A DNA stretch of 64,000 bases, from contig JAHZGC010000011.1 in NCBI GenBank assembly GCA_019421015.1, positions 1 through 64,000 of the forward strand, given 5' to 3'. Below, piece after piece: positions 1 to 8,695 of the stretch. The DNA comes from Coriobacteriaceae bacterium. Lineage in GTDB: Bacteria > Actinomycetota > Coriobacteriia > Coriobacteriales > UMGS124. The first letter of the stretch is position 1, and each line of letters starts with the position of its first letter. Position numbers and translations under genes: made by a program. The notes beneath the pieces are model-generated. The model was not told the origin of the DNA. It worked only from the letters and a program-made list of their open reading frames with translations, and ran no database searches.

Positions 1-1
1 T

Positions 2-628
2 CCCTATTCGGGCCTGCTTGGTGTCATAACGGCAGTGCTCAATGTGATTCCCTACATTGGGCCGTGGGTGGGAGGTGCCCTCGCGTTTCTTGTGGGCCTC
101 ACGGTGGGATGGGTTCCGGCCATCCTGTCGATTGTGGTGACGGTCTGTGCGCAGCAGTTCACCGATACCTTTATCTCCCCCAAGGTCATGCAGTCGGCCG
201 TGTCGCTTCACCCTGCCCTGGTCATCGTCGCGCTGCTCGGCGGCGGTGCTATAGGCGGTATCGTCGGTATGATTCTGGCCGTACCCCTTACTGCGGCTGT
301 CAAGGGTGTCTTCGTCTACTACTTTGAAAAACGGACCGGTCGCCAGCTTGTCAGCAAGCAGGGGGCCCTGTTTAAGGGTGAGCCGTTCCTTGACGCCCAG
401 GGCAACCCCCGTCCTGCCTGCGACGCTCTAGGCGTAGACATCGAAGGGGACAAGGGCGTCCCGCCCCGCATCAAGGAGGAGGTCGAGCGCGAACGCCGCC
501 AGGGCGAGGTCGCTCGCGAGCAAACTTCCGCCCCCAGTACCGACTCCATCGCGGCGGCAGGCGCTCCCAATCCCCAAACACAGCCAGAGCCGGGTGATAG
601 TCAGGCGGGGAGTTACGGGGATGTTTAG
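2..628 (+). CDS. AI-2E family transporter, C-terminal part (partial, cut by window start)
   Basis: This is the 3' end of a polytopic membrane permease of the AI-2E/UPF0118 family. The reading frame is already open at base 2, so the start lies outside the window. The visible part holds the family signature VIPYIGPWVGG followed by two or three hydrophobic stretches, including a SLHPALVIVALLGGGAIGG segment that resembles the conserved H(P)-rich region of these transporters. A hydrophilic tail of about 90 residues, rich in Glu, Arg and Pro, follows and is probably cytoplasmic. Members export varied small molecules or act in Na+/H+ antiport, so the substrate cannot be inferred. A hairpin downstream separates it from alaS. 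Family assignment is good; function is open. Confidence 0.8.
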   Translation, partial: PYSGLLGVITAVLNVIPYIGPWVGGALAFLVGLTVGWVPAILSIVVTVCAQQFTDTFISPKVMQSAVSLHPALVIVALLGGGAIGGIVGMILAVPLTAAVKGVFVYYFEKRTGRQLVSKQGALFKGEPFLDAQGNPRPACDALGVDIEGDKGVPPRIKEEVERERRQGEVAREQTSAPSTDSIAAAGAPNPQTQPEPGDSQAGSYGDV

Positions 629-685
629 GGAGAGCACCTAGGTCTTTTTGCGCCATTCAATCGAGAAACTGTGAAGTGTGGCTGC

Positions 686-720
686 AACGCCGGGGTCTGA
701 AAGAGGCTCCGGCGTTTCTG
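686..720 (+). terminator. Probable rho-independent terminator after the AI-2E permease gene
   Basis: AACGCCGG (686-693) and CCGGCGTT (709-716) form a perfect 8-bp stem around a 15-nt loop, followed by TTCTGTT. The T tract is weak, but the position between the permease stop and the alaS promoter region fits a terminator. Confidence 0.5.
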
Positions 721-747
721 TTGCCGGCGGTGGGTCTAAACTATAAC
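721..747 (+). promoter_or_regulatory. Candidate promoter for the alaS operon
   Basis: TTGCCG (721-726) and TATAAC (742-747) resemble sigma-70 type -35 and -10 boxes with a rather short 15-bp spacer, placed about 60 bases upstream of the chosen alaS start. This is a pattern match only. Confidence 0.35.
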
Positions 748-809
748 CTCATATGGCTTTTGGGGGCGGCCAGACGGCCGCCTGGTCCGCAGACACAAAA
801 GGAGTTACG

Positions 810-3437
810 TTGAAATCGGCTGAGATCCGCGAGAAGTTCCTCAAGTTTTTCGAGGACAAGGGCTGCCGTCGCGTAGCCTCGTCGTCGCTCGTGCCCGACG
901 ACCCGTCTTTGCTGCTCGCCAACGCGGGCATGAACCAGTTCAAGCAGTACTATCTGGGCAAGAAGACCATGGAGGAGATCGGGGCCTGCTCTTGCCAGAA
1001 GTGCCTGCGCACCAACGATATCGACGAGATCGGTAAAGACGGCCGCCACCTCTCTTTCTTCGAGATGCTCGGCAACTTTGGGTTTGGCGGCTACACGAAG
1101 CGTCAGGCCTGCGAATGGGCCTTCGAGTTCATCACGAGCCCTAATTACCTCGGTCTTCCCCTCGACAAGCTTTACTTCACTGTCTTTTTGGACGATGACG
1201 ACGCCCATGACATCTGGACCTCCCTGGGCGTTGCCGAGGACCATATCTCCCGTCTCGGCGAGGACGACAACTTCTGGGCCGCTGGCCCCACCGGCCCCTG
1301 CGGCCCTTGCTCTGAGATCTACTACGACCAGGGCGAGGAGGTCGGCTGTGGGAGCCCTGACTGCGCCCCTGGCTGCGACTGCGACCGTTTCCTCGAGTTC
1401 TGGAACCTCGTCTTCACCCAGTACGACCGCCAGGAGGACGGCTCGATGCCCGAGCTTCCTCATCGCAACATCGACACGGGCATGGGCCTCGAGCGCATTA
1501 CCGCCATCATGCAGGGCAAGTCGACCAACTACGACGGCGACCTCATGCGCGGCCTCATCGAACTGGGCGAGAAGATCACCGGCAAGACGTACGGCGACGA
1601 CCCCAAGGTCGACATGTCGCTGCGCATCCTTGCCGACCACTCCCGTGCGGTTACCTTCATGATCGGCGACGGAATCCTGCCCTCCAACGAGGGCCGTGGC
1701 TACGTCCTGCGCCGCCTGCTGCGCCGTGCCGTCTACCATGCCCGCATGCTTGGTGTCGAGCGCCCCTTCCTGGGCGACTACATCGATGTGGTCACTGCGG
1801 AGATGGGCTCGGCCTACCCCGAGATTGTCGAGAGCACCGATCTGATCCACCGCATCGTGCGCTCCGAGGAGGAGCGGTTCTCGGCCACGCTGCGCACCGG
1901 GAGCGCCTACCTGCAGGAGGCTTTGGACGAGCTCGCCGACGGCGCCGTCCTTTCGGGTGCCACGGCCTTCAAGCTCCATGACACCTACGGGTTCCCCTTT
2001 GACCTCACGGTCGAGATTGCCGAGGCCTGCGGACACGACGTCGACCGCGAGGGCTTCTCTGTCGAGATGGAGGCCCAGCGCGAGCGTGCCCGCTCCCAGG
2101 TCAAAGACGTCGTGTGGGGCACCTTCGACACGGTCTGGGTGGCCCTGGCCGATACCTTTAAGAACGATGACTTCGTCGGGTACGTGCAGGATTCCTGCGA
2201 GACCTCGATTCGTGCCCTGGTCGCCGACGAGGTTTCCGTCGACGAGGCCGTTGCCGGCCAGAAGGTCGACGTCCTGCTGCCGGTGACGCCGTTCTACGGC
2301 GAGAAGGGCGGCCAGGTCGGCGACACCGGCACCATCGAGGGCGAGGGCTTTAAGCTCCAGGTCCTTAACACCACCTTTGCCGAGAAGGTCCTGACCGTGC
2401 ACCATTGCCAGGTGTTGAGCGGGACCGTGCGCGTGGGCGATGCCTGCCTGGCCTCGATCGACCGCCTCCATCGCGCTCGCGTGGCCCGCAACCACACGGC
2501 CACCCACATCCTCCATGCCGCCCTGCGCCAGGTTCTCGGCACCCATGTGAACCAGGCCGGCTCCCTTGTGGCTGCCGACCGCCTGCGGTTCGACTTCACC
2601 CACTTCCAGTCGGTGACCCGTGCCGAGCTCGACGAGGTCGAGCGCATCGTCAACGACCGCATCATGAGCTCCCTGCCCGTCGTCACCCGTGTCATGGGCA
2701 TCGAGGAGGCCCGTGCTTCGGGGGCCACGGCCCTGTTCGGCGAGAAGTACGGCGACGAGGTCCGCGTCGTCGATGTGGAGGGGTTTTCCCGCGAGCTGTG
2801 CGGCGGCACCCACGTTTCCAACAGCGCCGAGGTCGGCCTGTTCAAGATCGTTTCTGAGGGCTCTGTGGCTGCCAACGTGCGCCGCATCGAGGCCGTGACC
2901 TCCTTTGACGCCCTGGCCTACCTCAACGAGCAGGAGCACGTGCTGCGTGAGGCCGCCGAAGCCCTCAAGGTCCCCGCCCGCGACGTCGCCAAGCGCGTCG
3001 CCGAGAACATGGCCACCATCAAGGCATACGAGGACCAGCAGCGCAAGGCTAAGGCTTCGGCTGCGGCCTCGCAGCTCGACGCCGTTCTCGCCGGCGTCGT
3101 CGACGCCGGGTATCCTGTGGCCGTGGCGCGCATCGACGGTCTCGACGCGGAGGGCCTGCGCTCCATGTGGGACCTGGTGCGCGACCGTCTTGCCGCCCCG
3201 GGCGCCGTGGTCCTGGGCACTGTGTCGGACTCTGGCTCGCCCCTCCTCCTTGCCGCCGGCACCGACGAGGCGGTCTCGGCAGGCTTCCATGCCGGCAACG
3301 TGATCAAGTCCATCGCCAGCCACATCAAGGGCGGTGGCGGCGGTCGTCCCCAGATGGCCCAGGCAGGCGGTAAGGACGCTTCTGGGATGAACGACGCCCT
3401 GGATGCGGCCCGTGCCCTTTTCGAGCGCAGGGGGTAA
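810..3437 (+). CDS. alaS: Alanine--tRNA ligase
   Basis: Class II alanyl-tRNA synthetase of about 875 residues, the usual full length. It charges tRNA-Ala and edits mischarged Ser/Gly. From the N terminus there is a catalytic core (KSAEIREKFLKFFEDKG...RTNDIDEIG), the tRNA-recognition region, the editing domain with HTATHILHAAL and CGGTHVSN (metal-binding His and Cys), and a C-terminal DHHA1-like domain with GGGGGRPQMAQAGG. The TTG at 810 is preferred over the ATG at 753. AAAAGGAG (797-804) lies 5 bases before the TTG, the protein then begins MKSAEIR as in other AlaRS, and the ATG at 753 has no ribosome-binding site. The gene heads a close-packed run with ruvX 3 bases downstream. Confidence 0.96.
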   Translation: MKSAEIREKFLKFFEDKGCRRVASSSLVPDDPSLLLANAGMNQFKQYYLGKKTMEEIGACSCQKCLRTNDIDEIGKDGRHLSFFEMLGNFGFGGYTKRQACEWAFEFITSPNYLGLPLDKLYFTVFLDDDDAHDIWTSLGVAEDHISRLGEDDNFWAAGPTGPCGPCSEIYYDQGEEVGCGSPDCAPGCDCDRFLEFWNLVFTQYDRQEDGSMPELPHRNIDTGMGLERITAIMQGKSTNYDGDLMRGLIELGEKITGKTYGDDPKVDMSLRILADHSRAVTFMIGDGILPSNEGRGYVLRRLLRRAVYHARMLGVERPFLGDYIDVVTAEMGSAYPEIVESTDLIHRIVRSEEERFSATLRTGSAYLQEALDELADGAVLSGATAFKLHDTYGFPFDLTVEIAEACGHDVDREGFSVEMEAQRERARSQVKDVVWGTFDTVWVALADTFKNDDFVGYVQDSCETSIRALVADEVSVDEAVAGQKVDVLLPVTPFYGEKGGQVGDTGTIEGEGFKLQVLNTTFAEKVLTVHHCQVLSGTVRVGDACLASIDRLHRARVARNHTATHILHAALRQVLGTHVNQAGSLVAADRLRFDFTHFQSVTRAELDEVERIVNDRIMSSLPVVTRVMGIEEARASGATALFGEKYGDEVRVVDVEGFSRELCGGTHVSNSAEVGLFKIVSEGSVAANVRRIEAVTSFDALAYLNEQEHVLREAAEALKVPARDVAKRVAENMATIKAYEDQQRKAKASAAASQLDAVLAGVVDAGYPVAVARIDGLDAEGLRSMWDLVRDRLAAPGAVVLGTVSDSGSPLLLAAGTDEAVSAGFHAGNVIKSIASHIKGGGGGRPQMAQAGGKDASGMNDALDAARALFERRG

Positions 3438-3440
3438 CCG

Positions 3441-3872
3441 GTGCGCGTCCTCGCCCTCGACATAGGTGAGAAGCGCGTGGGGGTCGCGTACGGCGACACC
3501 GACAGCGGGGTGGCGCTCCCGCTGTCGGTGCTCCCCGCCGTCGAGGTCGAAGCGCACGCTGCGCCGTTCAGGCGCCTGCTAGAAGATTACGAACCGGAGC
3601 TGCTCGTGGTCGGCCGTCCGCTGACCATGGCGGGCGAGCCGGGCCCCCAAGCCCAGCGGGTGCAAGATATCGCCCAAAAGGTGTCGAAGGCAAGCGGCCT
3701 TCCTGTTGAATATACCGACGAACGCCTCTCCTCATCCCAGGCTAAGCGCATCATGCACGAGCAGGGGATGACCGAGCGGCAGATGCGCGGCAAACTCGAT
3801 TCCGTGGCGGCCTCCTTGTTTTTGCAATCATGGATGGATTGCCAGGCCCCCAGAACGATGGGAGACTCATGA
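3441..3872 (+). CDS. ruvX: Putative pre-16S rRNA nuclease (Holliday junction resolvase-like, YqgF/RuvX)
   Basis: A 143-residue RNase H-fold protein of the YqgF family, implicated in maturation of the 5' end of 16S rRNA. The N-terminal LALDIGEKRVGVAYGD carries the first catalytic Asp and the GxKRxGVA signature. ELLVVGRPLTMAGEPG and VEYTDERLSSSQA supply the remaining acidic residues. It starts with GTG 3 bases after the alaS stop. Its TGA overlaps the ATG of mltG (ATGA), so translation is probably coupled. The alaS-ruvX-mltG order is common in Gram-positive bacteria. Confidence 0.93.
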   Translation: MRVLALDIGEKRVGVAYGDTDSGVALPLSVLPAVEVEAHAAPFRRLLEDYEPELLVVGRPLTMAGEPGPQAQRVQDIAQKVSKASGLPVEYTDERLSSSQAKRIMHEQGMTERQMRGKLDSVAASLFLQSWMDCQAPRTMGDS

Positions 3873-5104
3873 GCCTCAAGCCGATCGAACCTCGGCACTA
3901 CTCTAACGACGACGTAGATCCCGGTGCCGGCACAAGAATCAAGAACCAAGCGACGTCGATGAACCATTACGCCTCGCAGCGCAGGGCGACCCCTATGGCG
4001 CCTTCGGCCGACGTGACGGGTGGCATGAAGGCCTATGCCCATCGCGAGCAGCCCAAACACGACAAGAAGAAGACCGTCGTCGCCATCGTGGCCATAGCGG
4101 TCGCGGTGGTCCTGGTCCTTGCGGGGGCGGTTTTTGCGTTCACGCGCCTGACTTCCCCCGCGGTCACCCAGGAGCAGGGCGAGGTGCGGGTCTCGATACC
4201 CGCGGGCTATGGTGCCGGCGACATAGCCCAGCTCTTGCGTGATTCCGGTGTCATAGCGAGCACGAAGGATTTTGTCCAGGCGGTCTCTGCCGGTGGTGCC
4301 GAGGCAAACCTCAAGCCGGGAACGTATACCTTCGAGCGCAACGCCCCCACGGAGTCGATCGTGGCGGCCCTCGTCGCCGGCCCCGAGCTCGGCGTTACCG
4401 TGGTCATCCCCGAGGGGCTCACGGTTTCTCAAACGGCAGAGCGCGTTGCCAACGCGTTCGAGCACATTTCCTACGACGACTTCATGAGTCACGCCAAGGC
4501 GTCGAACTACGTGGGCGACTTCGGCTTCCTCCAGGGCGTCTACAACGACTCCCTCGAAGGATTCCTCTTCCCCAAGACCTACCTGTTCGATGAGGAGGCC
4601 ACGGTCGACACCGTCATCCGCACCATGCTGACCCAGTTCCAGAACGAGACCGCAGGGGTCGACTGGTCTGCGGCGGCCCAGGGCGACGTTGCCCTCACCC
4701 AATACCAGGTGGTCACCATGGCGTCTCTGGTGGAGCGCGAGACCGCGCTCGCGAGCGAGCGTCCCGTCGTGGCCTCGGTGATGTTCAACCGCCTGAACCA
4801 GGGGATGCTCCTGCAGATCGATGCGACCATCGCCTACATCCTCAACAAGAGCGACCTGATTACCTACGACGACCTTCAGGTGGATTCCCCGTACAACCTG
4901 TACCTGAACTACGGGCTCTGCCCCGGGCCCATCTGCTCTCCTTCCCTTGACTCCATACAGGCTGTGGTGGCTGCGGACACGACCGACTACCTCTACTATG
5001 TGGCCTCCGCGTCTCTCGACGGGTCCCATACGTTCGCCGCTACCTACGAGGAGTTCGAAGCCGCGCGCAACGCCTACAACGAGGCCATGGGGATCGTTGG
5101 CTAG
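3869..5104 (+). CDS. mltG: Endolytic transglycosylase MltG (YceG-like)
   Basis: A 411-residue single-pass membrane lytic transglycosylase that cuts nascent peptidoglycan glycan strands. A long basic, disordered N-terminal region (residues 1-68) ends in DKKK. A transmembrane helix follows (about 69-91, VVAIVAIAVAVVLVLAGAVF), then a LysM-like domain and the YceG catalytic domain. ASLVERETALASERPVVA carries the catalytic Glu (about residue 289), followed by MFNRLNQGMLLQIDATIAY. The ATG at 3869 is chosen because it follows GGGAG and overlaps the ruvX stop as ATGA. An in-frame ATG at 3830 would extend far into ruvX and has no ribosome-binding site. Confidence 0.93.
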   Translation: MSLKPIEPRHYSNDDVDPGAGTRIKNQATSMNHYASQRRATPMAPSADVTGGMKAYAHREQPKHDKKKTVVAIVAIAVAVVLVLAGAVFAFTRLTSPAVTQEQGEVRVSIPAGYGAGDIAQLLRDSGVIASTKDFVQAVSAGGAEANLKPGTYTFERNAPTESIVAALVAGPELGVTVVIPEGLTVSQTAERVANAFEHISYDDFMSHAKASNYVGDFGFLQGVYNDSLEGFLFPKTYLFDEEATVDTVIRTMLTQFQNETAGVDWSAAAQGDVALTQYQVVTMASLVERETALASERPVVASVMFNRLNQGMLLQIDATIAYILNKSDLITYDDLQVDSPYNLYLNYGLCPGPICSPSLDSIQAVVAADTTDYLYYVASASLDGSHTFAATYEEFEAARNAYNEAMGIVG

Positions 5105-5105
5105 C

Positions 5106-5633
5106 ATGGGATTCTTCACCCCCGACAAGTACGTCACCGACGTCTCGGCCATCGATTTGGACGAGCTGTGGGACAAGGGGAAGCGCGCGCTGTTTTTGGA
5201 CCGCGACAACACGGTCGTTCCGCGCGACACCAAGGTGGTGCCTCCTTCTGCCGTCGCCTGGCTGGATCATGCCCATGAGCTCGGCTACCGGGTCTGCTTC
5301 GTCTCGAACAACTGGGCAAAGAATGTTCGTCCCGATGCCCAGAGGTTCGGTGCCCAGATGGTCACCCGTGCTGCCAAGCCGCTGCCCTTTGGTTTATGGC
5401 ATGCCCTGCACAAAGTCGGGGTGGGCCGTAAGCAGGCGGTGTTGGTGGGCGACCAGGTGTTTACCGACGTTTTAGGGGGTAAGCTCTCCGGTATCTACAC
5501 GGTGCTGGTCCAACCCCAGACGGAGGTCGACCTTGCCCACACCCTGTTGCTACGCCGTCTCGAGGAGCGGGTCTTGGACGGCCTGACCCCCGAGGGGGCG
5601 TCCCGGCGGTGCTCCGGGTCGGGCAAAGGCTAG
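5106..5633 (+). CDS. YqeG family HAD-IIIA type phosphatase
   Basis: A 175-residue haloacid dehalogenase superfamily phosphatase. FLDRDNTVVPRD is motif I (nucleophile and acid/base Asp), FVSNN is motif II and LVGDQVFTDVLGG is motif IV with the Mg-binding Asp residues. These match the YqeG/HAD-IIIA subfamily, whose physiological substrate is not settled (a phosphatidylglycerophosphate phosphatase role is known for some members). The ATG lies 1 base after the mltG stop and the next gene begins 3 bases after this one, so it belongs to the same transcript. Confidence 0.88.
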   Translation: MGFFTPDKYVTDVSAIDLDELWDKGKRALFLDRDNTVVPRDTKVVPPSAVAWLDHAHELGYRVCFVSNNWAKNVRPDAQRFGAQMVTRAAKPLPFGLWHALHKVGVGRKQAVLVGDQVFTDVLGGKLSGIYTVLVQPQTEVDLAHTLLLRRLEERVLDGLTPEGASRRCSGSGKG

Positions 5634-5636
5634 CCC

Positions 5637-6119
5637 ATGGGGTTGGAGCCGGTCCTCTCAATCGTCTTTCTCTGTGCCTTTTTGCTGTCCTGCGGCTATG
5701 CCGTCTATGTTGACCTGCAAGAGCGGCGCATCCCCAACGGGTGCGTCGCTCTTTTGGCTCTCTGCGGCGTTGCCCAGCTGACGCTGAGCTGGCTCATGCC
5801 CAGTCTTGCCGTGCTGCCCTGGCTGCCGAGCCCCATGGAGCGGCTGTTCTGCGCCGCGGCGGCGCTCGCTGTCGGCTATGGCTTTGAGCTTGCGTGGCGC
5901 CGAGCCCGTGGGGGAGCCCATGGCATGGGCTTTGGCGACATCAAGCTTCTTGCGGCCGTTTCCCTTTGGCTCGGACCGGCGATTCTCTGGGTGGTCTTCC
6001 TGTCTTGCCTGCTGGCTTTAGCCGTTGAGCTCCCCCGGGGCCGCAGGGCCTTCGCCTTTGGGCCCTACATCGTCGCAGCGTCGGCGTTTTGTCTGCTCAT
6101 TCCGGCATTCGCTGTCTGA
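5637..6119 (+). CDS. A24 family prepilin peptidase (small, peptidase domain only)
   Basis: A 160-residue polytopic membrane aspartyl protease of the type IV prepilin peptidase family. VDLQERRIPN holds the first catalytic Asp and GMGFGDIKLLAA is the GxGD motif with the second. About five hydrophobic segments surround these. The N-methyltransferase domain of full-length PilD/GspO is absent, as in TadV/CpaA-type enzymes, so it probably only cleaves prepilin leaders. No pilin genes are in the window. It starts with ATG 3 bases after the previous stop and ends the alaS operon. Confidence 0.87.
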   Translation: MGLEPVLSIVFLCAFLLSCGYAVYVDLQERRIPNGCVALLALCGVAQLTLSWLMPSLAVLPWLPSPMERLFCAAAALAVGYGFELAWRRARGGAHGMGFGDIKLLAAVSLWLGPAILWVVFLSCLLALAVELPRGRRAFAFGPYIVAASAFCLLIPAFAV

Positions 6120-6247
6120 GGCGCCTTGAGTTTAGGCCCTTATGTCTCTCGTGCGAACTTTCCCAAAACGACTCGGCGCTATGATGGTAGAATCCTCCCC
6201 AGACAACACGTTGCCGCACCGCGGCCCCACGGATCGGTTCTGAACAT

Positions 6248-6802
6248 ATGACCAATGACCTCGAAGGCGGAGGCTACACACGGCACAAGGGCTGTGACCA
6301 TATCTTTTTCATCGGCTTTCTTGGAGCAGGAAAGTCGACCGTCGCGCGCAACCTCGGGCGTCTGTTCAACCGCAGGCACCTCGACACCGACAGGATGGTC
6401 GTCCATCGCGAGCACGCGTCGGTGGCTGAGCTGTTCGCCACGGTGGGGGAGGAGCGCTTCCGCGACTACGAGCGGGTTGCTCTGACCCAGCTTAAGCGTG
6501 AGAAGAGCTGCCTCGTCTCCTGCGGCGGCGGCATCGTTGAACGCCCCTCTAACGTCGAGCTCATGCGCACCATGGGTAAGGTGGTCTTTCTCGACCTCGA
6601 CCTCGACGACGCGTTGGCGCATATCTGTCACCCTGAGATTCGTCCCGACCTGGGCGACTACGACCATGCCAAGGCGCTGTTCGCCCACCGCCTGCCGCTT
6701 TACCAGGCGGCCGCCGACTATACCGTCGACATCCGCGGCATGTCGTTCTCGGACGTGGCCTACACGGTCGGCGGCATGCTGTACGAAGTTGGACTGCTTT
6801 AA
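6248..6802 (+). CDS. aroK: Shikimate kinase (free-standing copy)
   Basis: A 184-residue shikimate kinase that phosphorylates shikimate at the 3-hydroxyl. GFLGAGKST is Walker A, HLDTDRMV the DxD substrate/Mg site, ERFRDYE carries the shikimate-binding Arg, SCGGGIV is the GGG loop, and EIRPDL and HRLPLY provide lid and adenine-binding Arg residues. All key residues are intact, so this is an active-looking second copy beside the AroE-AroK fusion at 52.8 kb. A TAGAAT box at 6188-6193 is a possible -10. No clear ribosome-binding site precedes the ATG. pepP follows by 18 bases. Confidence 0.9.
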   Translation: MTNDLEGGGYTRHKGCDHIFFIGFLGAGKSTVARNLGRLFNRRHLDTDRMVVHREHASVAELFATVGEERFRDYERVALTQLKREKSCLVSCGGGIVERPSNVELMRTMGKVVFLDLDLDDALAHICHPEIRPDLGDYDHAKALFAHRLPLYQAAADYTVDIRGMSFSDVAYTVGGMLYEVGLL

Positions 6803-6820
6803 ACCACGAAAGGACCGATC

Positions 6821-7936
6821 ATGGCAGAGGAATCCCGTATCGACCGCCTCCGGACGCTTATGGAGCAGCGCGGCTATGACGCCGTGGTGCTGCGCAACAA
6901 CCCTGACCTGCGCTGGCTCACCGGTGCCTCCCGCGTCTTTGACGCCGAGGCCGCCCACACCGCCTTTGTCACCGCCGACGCCCTGTGGCTCCATACCGAC
7001 TCGCGTTACTACAACACCTTTGTCGAGCGGCTTGGAAAAGACACCCCCTGGCAGCTCGACATGGAGCGGGTCGACGCCCCCGAGTGGGTGGCCGGGCGCA
7101 TACGCGACTCCCGGTCGCGGGTCGTTGCCATCGAGGACACGCTGACCCTCTCGTTTGCCGACGGGCTCGACCGGGCGCTCGAGGCTCTATCCTGCGCCTG
7201 CCTGCTCCCGCGCCTCCACGGCGACCTGGTTGAGATGCGTGCGGCCAAGGATGCCGACGAGATCGAGCAGATGCGGGCGGCCCAGGCTGTGACCGATGCG
7301 GCATTCAGGCATATGTGCACCGTCATCAAGCCGGGTATGACCGAGATGGAGCTGCGTGCCGAGCTCGATAACTACATGCTTTCTCACGGGGCCGACGCCC
7401 TGGCCTTCGACTCCATCGTGGCCTCGGGACCCAACACGGCGAACCCCCACGCGCTGCCCGGTCCCCGCGCAGTGGAGAAGGGCGACTTCGTCCTCATGGA
7501 CTTCGGAGCCAGTGTGGGCGACTACCGCAGTGACATGACGCGAACCGTCGTCGTGGGGGAGCCCAGCGTCAAGCAGCGCGAGATCTACGAGACCGTGCGC
7601 CGGGCCCACGAGGAGTGCGCGGCCGCGATCAAGCCCGGCGTGACGGGCCGAGAAGTCCATGAGCTTGCCGTCGGAATCATCACCGAGGCGGGCTACGGGG
7701 AGTACTTCAAGCACGGCCTTGGCCACGGTGTGGGCATCGAGATTCACGAGGAGCCCCGTCTCTCGCCGAGCGACGGGCACGTGTTGCAGCCGGGCCATGT
7801 GGTCACGGTCGAGCCGGGTATCTACCTCCCCGGCTACGGCGGCGTGCGTCTCGAGGACTACGGCGTGGTGACGGAGGAAGGGTTTGCCCCCTTCACCCGT
7901 TCCAGCCACGACCTCGTGGTGGTCGACGCGCGGTAA
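6821..7936 (+). CDS. Xaa-Pro aminopeptidase/dipeptidase, M24 family
   Basis: A 371-residue creatinase-fold metallopeptidase that removes N-terminal residues preceding proline. The N-terminal creatinase domain (about 1-125) begins with RIDRLRTLMEQRGYDAVVL. The catalytic pita-bread domain carries the dinuclear metal ligands: Asp in LMDFGASVGDYRSDMTRT, His in HGLGHGVGIEIHEEP, Glu in VTVEPGIYLPG and Glu in GVRLEDYGVV. AAAGGA lies 8 bases before the ATG. It is probably co-transcribed with aroK. Whether it acts on di- or longer peptides (PepQ or PepP type) cannot be told. Confidence 0.92.
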   Translation: MAEESRIDRLRTLMEQRGYDAVVLRNNPDLRWLTGASRVFDAEAAHTAFVTADALWLHTDSRYYNTFVERLGKDTPWQLDMERVDAPEWVAGRIRDSRSRVVAIEDTLTLSFADGLDRALEALSCACLLPRLHGDLVEMRAAKDADEIEQMRAAQAVTDAAFRHMCTVIKPGMTEMELRAELDNYMLSHGADALAFDSIVASGPNTANPHALPGPRAVEKGDFVLMDFGASVGDYRSDMTRTVVVGEPSVKQREIYETVRRAHEECAAAIKPGVTGREVHELAVGIITEAGYGEYFKHGLGHGVGIEIHEEPRLSPSDGHVLQPGHVVTVEPGIYLPGYGGVRLEDYGVVTEEGFAPFTRSSHDLVVVDAR

Positions 7937-7971
7937 AGGTGGGGAGAGCCTGCGGGGATGGGGCTTGCACA

Positions 7972-8001
7972 TTGTGCGGGGGCATATCTTCGCGCTATCA
8001 T
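7972..8001 (+). promoter_or_regulatory. Candidate promoter of efp
   Basis: TTGTGC (7972-7977) and TATCAT (7996-8001) are separated by 18 bp and lie about 60 bases before the efp GTG. The -10 box matches consensus at 5 of 6 positions. Confidence 0.45.
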
Positions 8002-8063
8002 ACCCCAGTTGGATTGCATCCGGCTCGGGCCGGGCACACAGACGAGAGAACGAAAGGCATAAC

Positions 8064-8627
8064 GTGGCTACTCTGGGAATCACCGATCTGAAGGCCGGCC
8101 TCGGCGTCAACATCAAGGGCAAGGACTGCATCGTCCTCGAGGCCCAGCATGTGAAGCCGGGCAAGGGCAACACCTATGTTCGTACCAAGTACAAGGACAT
8201 CCGCACCGGCCGCGTGCTCGAGGAGAACTTCCAGCAGTCGGCCAAGTTCGAGAGCGTCCGCATGGAGACCCGTGAGATGCAGTACCTCTACAACGACGGC
8301 GACTCCTACTGGTTCATGGATAACACCAGCTATGAGCAGCTTCCCGTCGAGGCGGCCCTGGTGGGCGAGAACGCCCAGTGGCTCAAGGAGAACGACACCT
8401 GCCTGATGCAGTACGCCAACGGCGCTCTCTATGCCGTTCAGCCCCCTATGTTCATCGAGGTTGAGATCACCGAGACCGAGCCCGGTTTCAAGGGCGACAC
8501 CGTGCAGTCGGGCACCAAGCCCGCCGTTCTGGAGACCGGCGCCTCGATCCAGGTCCCGATGTTCCTGAACGTCGGCGACCGCATCAAGGTCGACACCCGC
8601 GAGGGCAAGTACATCTCCCGCGTCTAA
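8064..8627 (+). CDS. efp: Translation elongation factor P
   Basis: A 187-residue EF-P that rescues ribosomes stalled on polyproline. It shows the KOW-like N-domain (GITDLKAGLGVNIKGKD), the loop HVKPGKGNTYVRTK with Lys34 at the tip that reaches the peptidyl transferase centre, and the two OB domains ending VGDRIKVDTREGKYISRV. The GTG at 8064 is chosen: GAAAGGCATAAC precedes it and the product then begins MATLGITDLK, as in the family. No modification enzymes (EpmA, EarP, YmfI) are nearby. A strong terminator follows. Confidence 0.95.
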   Translation: MATLGITDLKAGLGVNIKGKDCIVLEAQHVKPGKGNTYVRTKYKDIRTGRVLEENFQQSAKFESVRMETREMQYLYNDGDSYWFMDNTSYEQLPVEAALVGENAQWLKENDTCLMQYANGALYAVQPPMFIEVEITETEPGFKGDTVQSGTKPAVLETGASIQVPMFLNVGDRIKVDTREGKYISRV

Positions 8628-8653
8628 CCCTGGACAAAGCCTTTATCATAATG

Positions 8654-8695
8654 CACAAGGCCCTTCTCCCCGCTGGGAAGAAGGGCCTTGTGTTT
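8654..8695 (+). terminator. Rho-independent terminator of efp
   Basis: CACAAGGCCCTTC (8654-8666) pairs perfectly with GAAGGGCCTTGTG (8680-8692) over 13 bp, and a short TTT follows. It lies 27 bases after the efp stop. Confidence 0.8.

Noticed and set aside
741..3557. A 938-codon open frame on the minus strand across alaS
   Set aside because: High-GC coding DNA produces long open antisense frames. The plus strand encodes a complete AlaRS, and the antisense translation has no domain or ribosome-binding site.
6248..6802. The free-standing shikimate kinase as a pseudogene because of the AroEK fusion
   Set aside because: All kinase motifs, including Walker A, DxD, GGG and lid Arg residues, are intact and the frame is unbroken.
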